Source: Acidimicrobiaceae bacterium
GTDB lineage: Bacteria > Actinomycetota > Acidimicrobiia > Acidimicrobiales > Ilumatobacteraceae
NCBI GenBank assembly: GCA_024641005.1
Contig: JAHEDX010000030.1
Span: 1 to 46,063, forward strand
Reading direction: 5' to 3'
Length of the DNA: 46,063 bases
Shown here: piece after piece, positions 42,771 through 46,063 of the stretch
How the letters are laid out: each line of letters opens with the position of its first letter
Position numbering within the stretch: position 1 is the first letter of the stretch
Program-made: the position numbers and the translations under genes
The notes under the pieces: model-generated
Database searches by the model: none
What the model saw: only the letters and a program-made list of their open reading frames with translations
What the model was told of the DNA's origin: nothing

Positions 42771-43469
42771 ATGAAGCCTGCTCTGCGTCGTCTGCTGCCC
42801 TCGCCGGCAACCGCCATCACCGTCTCGGAGGCCTACGACGTGCAGCGCCGGCCACGCGTCGACCGGCCCTGGATCGGCTTGTGCATGGTCGCGAGTCTCG
42901 ACGGATCGGTGTCGGTCGACGGCACATCCGGCGGGTTGGGCAATGCCAACGATCTCGAGGTGCTGCTCACCTTGCGCGAGCTGGCCGACATCGTGCTGGT
43001 CGGGGCCGGCACCGCGCGCGGCGAGGGCTATGGCCCACCTCGCACACCGGGCAAACGAATCGGCGTCGTCACCAACAGCGGCGGCGTCGATCTCGAGACC
43101 GATCTGTTCGCCTCGGGCAGCGGATTCCTGATCGCGCCCCGGACGGCCGATATCGATGAGACCCGGGTACAGGTGATCCGCGCCGGCGACGATCGCGTCG
43201 ATCTCGCGGCCGGCGTCGCCCGCCTCCACGAGGTGTGTGCATCGGTGCAGTACGTCCAGGCGGAAGGTGGTCCCCGCCTGAACGGTGCGCTGCTCACAGC
43301 CGACCTGATCGACGAACTCGATCTCACGTGGTCACCTCGGCTGGTCGGTGGGTACGGACCACGCCTCACGACCGGGGCAGCAGAGACAGATCGTTCATTC
43401 GAGCTCGCCCATCTGCTCGCCGACGATGACGGCTTCGTGTTCAGCCGCTGGGTTCGGCGAGCTTGCTGA
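42771..43469 (+). CDS. RibD C-terminal-domain reductase (pyrimidine/dihydrofolate reductase-like)
   Basis: A 232-residue protein with the RibD_C fold used by the riboflavin pathway reductase and by stand-alone NADPH reductases. Segments are WIGLCMVASLDGSVSVDGTS, the NADPH-binding strand IVLVGAGTARGEGYGPP, and EGGPRLNGALLTADLIDEL with the family's EGGP. There is no deaminase domain, so it is not complete RibD; dihydrofolate reductase-like or another small-molecule reductase activity is possible. ATG 42771 (or the adjacent GTG 42768) gives the natural N-terminus. Its last 29 nt overlap the convergent nrdR. Confidence 0.8.
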   Translation: MKPALRRLLPSPATAITVSEAYDVQRRPRVDRPWIGLCMVASLDGSVSVDGTSGGLGNANDLEVLLTLRELADIVLVGAGTARGEGYGPPRTPGKRIGVVTNSGGVDLETDLFASGSGFLIAPRTADIDETRVQVIRAGDDRVDLAAGVARLHEVCASVQYVQAEGGPRLNGALLTADLIDELDLTWSPRLVGGYGPRLTTGAAETDRSFELAHLLADDDGFVFSRWVRRAC

Positions 43470-43905
43470 GCAGTTCGAGTTCGCTCTGGAAGTCGGCGGC
43501 CGCATCGAAGTTCTTGTACACCGACGCGAACCGGAGATACGCGACCTCGTCCAACACCCTGAGGCGGTCGAGCACGCTCAAGCCGATCTGACTGGTGGTG
43601 ACCTCTCCTCCGAGCAGGCGCATCTCGTCCTCGACGGCGGTGGCGAGATGCTCGACCTCGGCGGCGGTAACAGAGCGGCCCTTGGTCGCCGCCAGGACAC
43701 CGAACACGATCTTGTCGCGATCGAACGCCCGATGACTGCCGTCGGACTTCACCACCACCAGCGGCACCTCCTCGACACGCTCGAACGTGGTGAAACGGTA
43801 CGAACAGGTGAGGCATTGGCGACGCCGACGGATCGACACGCCCTCTTCTGCAAGGCGCGAATCGACGACCTTGGTGTCGTCGGCGTGGCAGCTCGGGCAG
43901 AACAC
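43441..43905 (-). CDS. nrdR: Transcriptional repressor NrdR
   Basis: ATP/dATP-sensing repressor of ribonucleotide reductase genes. The 154-residue product has the N-terminal zinc ribbon (C3, C6, C31, C34: CPSCH and CLTC with VVDSRLAEEGVSIRRRRQ between) and the ATP-cone domain (VVVKSDGSHRAFDRDKIVFG, VLDEVAYLRFASVYKNF). Length is exactly that of the family. The GTG at 43905 is placed by homology and by TATCCT 6 nt upstream (leaderless). It lies next to the LysM and lexA genes as in other actinobacteria, and its own targets are probably the boxes at 42338-42395. Confidence 0.95.
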   Translation of the reverse strand: MFCPSCHADDTKVVDSRLAEEGVSIRRRRQCLTCSYRFTTFERVEEVPLVVVKSDGSHRAFDRDKIVFGVLAATKGRSVTAAEVEHLATAVEDEMRLLGGEVTTSQIGLSVLDRLRVLDEVAYLRFASVYKNFDAAADFQSELELLSKLAEPSG

Positions 43906-43911
43906 ACCGAC

Positions 43912-43917
43912 AGGATA
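43912..43917 (-). promoter_or_regulatory. -10-like element of nrdR (leaderless)
   Basis: TATCCT on the minus strand, 6 nt before the GTG at 43905. Confidence 0.4.
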
Positions 43918-43958
43918 CTGACGGCGCAGACCGACATGCGTCGATGACGCACCGATGC

Positions 43959-44348
43959 TCAGGGCAGAACGACGGCCTGCCCGGCGACGATCGACGCTCC
44001 GCCGTTGAGATCGACCAGCTTGTCGACGTAACGGGTGATCGACACCGTGCCGTGGCGGGCCTCGGCGATCGACCACAGGGTGTCACCGGGCTGCGCCGTG
44101 ACCGATATCCGTGTGAGTGCCGGCTGGCTCGCAGCGGCGGAGGCAGGTTCGCCGCCCGAGCCGGCCAGCACATCATGGGCCAGCACCGAGCCCACCGCGA
44201 CCAACACGGCGAGCATGGTGCCGACGATCGCTCGCCGACGCCGGTAGGTGGCCTCGGAGACGACTCTGGGGGATGCGTGCCGCACATCGGGCACCCGTCG
44301 GACCGGCTGTCGGCGGGTTGACGGCGTGAAGGAAATGGTGGCACTCAT
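43959..44348 (-). CDS. LysM-domain membrane protein, probable SOS-induced cell-division inhibitor
   Basis: A 129-residue protein with a basic cytoplasmic N-terminus (to about 40), one membrane helix (IVGTMLAVLVAVGSVLAHD) and an extracytoplasmic LysM domain at the C-terminus (ISVTAQPGDTLWSIAEARHG, then VDKLVDLNGGASIVAGQAVVLP). It diverges from lexA and precedes nrdR, exactly the placement of Rv2719c in Mycobacterium and functionally of YneA/DivS-type proteins that delay division during the SOS response. The function is inferred from position, architecture and the LexA-like boxes. ATG 44348 follows GGGAG. Confidence 0.78.
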   Translation of the reverse strand: MSATISFTPSTRRQPVRRVPDVRHASPRVVSEATYRRRRAIVGTMLAVLVAVGSVLAHDVLAGSGGEPASAAASQPALTRISVTAQPGDTLWSIAEARHGTVSITRYVDKLVDLNGGASIVAGQAVVLP

Positions 44349-44421
44349 GTCGACGGACTCCCAACTGAGCATCGAGGTGGACGGCAGCTGTTCGATTCGG
44401 ACTCTCGATCGGAGTTCGTAT

Positions 44422-44547
44422 CGAACAGTTGTACGGGAGAACATTTGTACCCGAACAATCGTTCGATGTCAACTCTGAATCGAACAAATGTTTGCGAACA
44501 GGTGTTGCCCGAACAGATGTTTGACTCGCGGGTCGAACGCCCGTACG
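44422..44547. promoter_or_regulatory. Cluster of seven LexA (SOS) box-like sequences
   Basis: Seven 14-mers of the type CGAACannTGTTCG: 44422 CGAACAGTTGTACG, 44438 AGAACATTTGTACC, 44452 CGAACAATCGTTCG, 44481 CGAACAAATGTTTG, 44495 CGAACAGGTGTTGC, 44510 CGAACAGATGTTTG and 44534 CGAACGCCCGTACG. The third, fourth and sixth are strongest. Boxes 2-3 cover the LysM-gene promoter and 6-7 the lexA promoter. Confidence 0.85.
44444..44472 (-). promoter_or_regulatory. Promoter of the LysM gene
   Basis: On the minus strand TTGACA (44472-44467), a 17-nt spacer and TACAAA (44449-44444). LexA-like box 3 lies inside the spacer and box 2 covers the -10. Confidence 0.55.
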
Positions 44548-44549
44548 AT
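44521..44549 (+). promoter_or_regulatory. lexA promoter (leaderless)
   Basis: TTGACT (44521-44526), a 17-nt spacer and TACGAT (44544-44549), 6 nt before the ATG. LexA-like boxes overlap the -35 (44510-44523) and the -10 (44534-44547). Confidence 0.65.
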
Positions 44550-44555
44550 GGGGGC

Positions 44556-45188
44556 ATGGCCGACAAGCAGATCAGCAAGCGACAGCGCGAGATCCTCGAC
44601 TTCATCGAGTCCGAGATGCGTGATCACGGTTACCCGCCGTCGGTGCGCGAGATCGGCGAGGCGGTCGGACTGACCTCTCCATCCACAGTGCACAGTCATC
44701 TCAACACGCTCACCCGACTGGGCTACCTGCGGCGCGACCCCACCAAGCCCCGCGCGATCGAGGTTCGGTGGGATCCGAACTCCGGCGTCGTGATGGAGCG
44801 TCGCCCCGTGCGACACGTTCCGCTGGTCGGCGATGTCGCCGCCGGTACCGACGTGCTCGCGCAGGAAAACGTCGAGGAGCTGTTCCCCGTTCCGAGCGAT
44901 TTCACCGGTGACGGCGACCTGTTCATGTTGCGCGTTCGCGGCGACTCGATGATCGGCCTCGGCATTCTCGACGGCGATTTCGTCATCGCCGTCCAGCAGG
45001 CCACCGCCAAGCACGGCGACGTCGTGGTCGCCGGCATCCCCGGCGAAGAGGCGACCGTCAAGACGTTCAACACCAAGGGCGATCGCGTCGTGCTGATCCC
45101 GGCCAATCCCGACATGGAGCCGCTCGAGTTCCCCGCCGACGACGTCACCATCTACGGCAGGGTCGTCACCGTGATGCGACGCCTCTGA
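44556..45188 (+). CDS. lexA: LexA repressor, SOS response regulator
   Basis: Dimeric repressor that cleaves itself when RecA is activated by DNA damage. The 210-residue product has the N-terminal winged helix-turn-helix (YPPSVREIGEAVGLTSPSTV, residues 26-45), the Ala96-Gly97 cleavage site in GDVAAGTDV, catalytic Ser131 (RGDSMIGLGI) and Lys169 (EATVKTF). All autoproteolysis residues are intact. An in-frame ATG lies upstream at 44445, but it is inside the operator array. ATG 44556 gives the conserved N-terminus and is 6 nt from the -10. Control is presumably autoregulatory through the box cluster. Confidence 0.97.
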   Translation: MADKQISKRQREILDFIESEMRDHGYPPSVREIGEAVGLTSPSTVHSHLNTLTRLGYLRRDPTKPRAIEVRWDPNSGVVMERRPVRHVPLVGDVAAGTDVLAQENVEELFPVPSDFTGDGDLFMLRVRGDSMIGLGILDGDFVIAVQQATAKHGDVVVAGIPGEEATVKTFNTKGDRVVLIPANPDMEPLEFPADDVTIYGRVVTVMRRL

Positions 45189-45209
45189 TCAACGGCGCCT
45201 CACAACACC

Positions 45210-46063
45210 TCAGCCGGGCGAAGGATCCGCTTCGTCCTCGGCAGTGTCGACCGAACCGATGTCCGCCACGGTGATCTCGTCGGATGCCTCCGGCTGCTCT
45301 GGCCGTCGCTCCGACACAGCCTCGTCCGACAGCTGCGGATCGGGTTCCGGGGCCGAAGTGTGATCGCCATCGGCCGAACGCTCGTCGGGCGTGGCCCTCG
45401 TTACGTCATCGCTCGGCACGGGCTCGGGGCCGCTCATCGGTGTACCCGAAGCGCCAGGTGGCGCCCAGGGCGATGGAGGCCGGGCGGCGATCTCGGCCAA
45501 CTCGTCCAATGTCGGCGCGATCGCGACCGGCTCCGGCGGGGTGTGGGGGTTTACTGGCACCTGGCCAGACCGGGTGTCGGTGGGCACACCGGCCGGATCG
45601 GCGGGTGTCGGCTGTGGCCCCCATCCTGGCCCGGCGGGTGGCAGGAACGCGGCGGCCTTCTTCGATCGCCGACCTGCCAACACCAGCAGGAGTGCACCCA
45701 GGACGACGCCGACGACCGCCACGATCACCGAGCGCCGGCGAAGCAGATCGACGCCGTCGTCGGGATCACGTCCGATCGCCGCCACGACAGCCGGATCGTC
45801 GCCCACGACGACGATCTCGTACTCCCCTGCGGTGACGATCTCGATCCTGGCGACCGACGAACCGACCTGATCACCGGTGTCGTACGAGACCGATACGTCG
45901 GCACGCGGCACGACCGGTCCATCCGGCCCTCGCAGCTGGAACGCGAACGCCTGGGTCGGGTCGGCGGTCGGCTGGCATCCGCCGTCGGGCACCTCGCTCA
46001 CCCCGGCGAGCTCCTCGAAGACGTAGAACACGCCGGTCTCGGTGAAATCGAGCGTCGTGGTGC
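45210..46063 (-). CDS. Single-pass membrane protein with proline-rich C-terminal tail, N-terminus cut by window edge
   Basis: The frame is open to the right edge, so the N-terminus is missing; about 284 residues are visible. An extracytoplasmic beta-rich region (TETGVFYVFEELAG, then a GGCQP motif and FQLRGPDGPVV) is followed by one membrane helix (SVIVAVVGVVLGALLLVLAG). A 150-residue cytoplasmic tail rich in Pro, Glu, Asp and Ser follows, ending near DEADPSPG. I do not recognise a family. The tail suggests a flexible scaffold; no enzymatic motif is seen. It converges on lexA, 21 nt from its stop, with no terminator between. Confidence 0.6.
   Translation of the reverse strand, partial: TTTLDFTETGVFYVFEELAGVSEVPDGGCQPTADPTQAFAFQLRGPDGPVVPRADVSVSYDTGDQVGSSVARIEIVTAGEYEIVVVGDDPAVVAAIGRDPDDGVDLLRRRSVIVAVVGVVLGALLLVLAGRRSKKAAAFLPPAGPGWGPQPTPADPAGVPTDTRSGQVPVNPHTPPEPVAIAPTLDELAEIAARPPSPWAPPGASGTPMSGPEPVPSDDVTRATPDERSADGDHTSAPEPDPQLSDEAVSERRPEQPEASDEITVADIGSVDTAEDEADPSPG

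Overview
The window is gene-dense, GC-rich (about two thirds GC by eye), and looks like ordinary chromosome of a high-GC Gram-positive bacterium, most likely an uncultured or Ilumatobacter-like member of the Acidimicrobiia (Actinobacteria). The lineage call is inference. It rests on the actinobacterial order lexA / LysM protein / nrdR, a class II ribonucleotide reductase, an HRDC-containing UvrD2-type helicase, a second family A polymerase, KorAB, an F420/FMN luciferase-like enzyme and a secreted M15 peptidase with actinobacterial-style repeats. I see no rRNA, tRNA, CRISPR array, insertion sequence or prophage.

Layout. 1-1901: a cut LCP-like membrane protein and nadD (minus). 2186-5777: a group 2-type sigma-70 factor, class II DAHP synthase, a serine hydrolase and a small SH3-like protein (plus). 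5796-7680: a flavodoxin-like protein and a thiolase (minus). 7883-14652: a compact coxMSLFDE cluster for form I aerobic CO dehydrogenase (molybdenum-copper) with its maturation proteins. 14655-16005: a PIG-L deacetylase diverging from a 44-aa ORF and a four-helix membrane protein. 16061-19987: two related membrane proteins flanking thymidine kinase. 20095-24905: a family A DNA polymerase homologue and korAB. 24913-30401 (minus): a haemolysin III protein, an unknown RNase H-like protein, MarR, an R2-like diiron protein, a ferredoxin-type reductase and a luciferase-like oxidoreductase. 30479-33547: UvrD2-type helicase. 33704-37291: secreted M15 peptidase with three repeats, then glpD. 37426-39314: a NarL-type two-component pair. 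39396-45188: nrdJ, a RibD_C reductase, nrdR, a LysM protein and lexA. The right edge cuts a single-pass membrane protein.

How the parts fit. CO oxidation (cox), KorAB, glpD and the thiolase suggest aerobic heterotrophy supplemented by CO as an electron donor. The right end is a DNA-damage and dNTP-supply block. LexA and a probable SOS cell-division inhibitor diverge from a 135-bp region holding seven LexA-like boxes that cover both promoters. NrdR is encoded nearby, and two NrdR-like boxes lie just downstream of a good nrdJ promoter.

A pattern runs across the window: about a dozen genes have a TANNNT hexamer 6-8 nt before an ATG or GTG, the geometry of leaderless transcripts, and this was used to choose several start codons. 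The most original observations are the dense LexA operator array, the MarR / R2-like diiron / reductase / luciferase-like gene set, and a membrane domain that appears to occur three times in two proteins around tdk.
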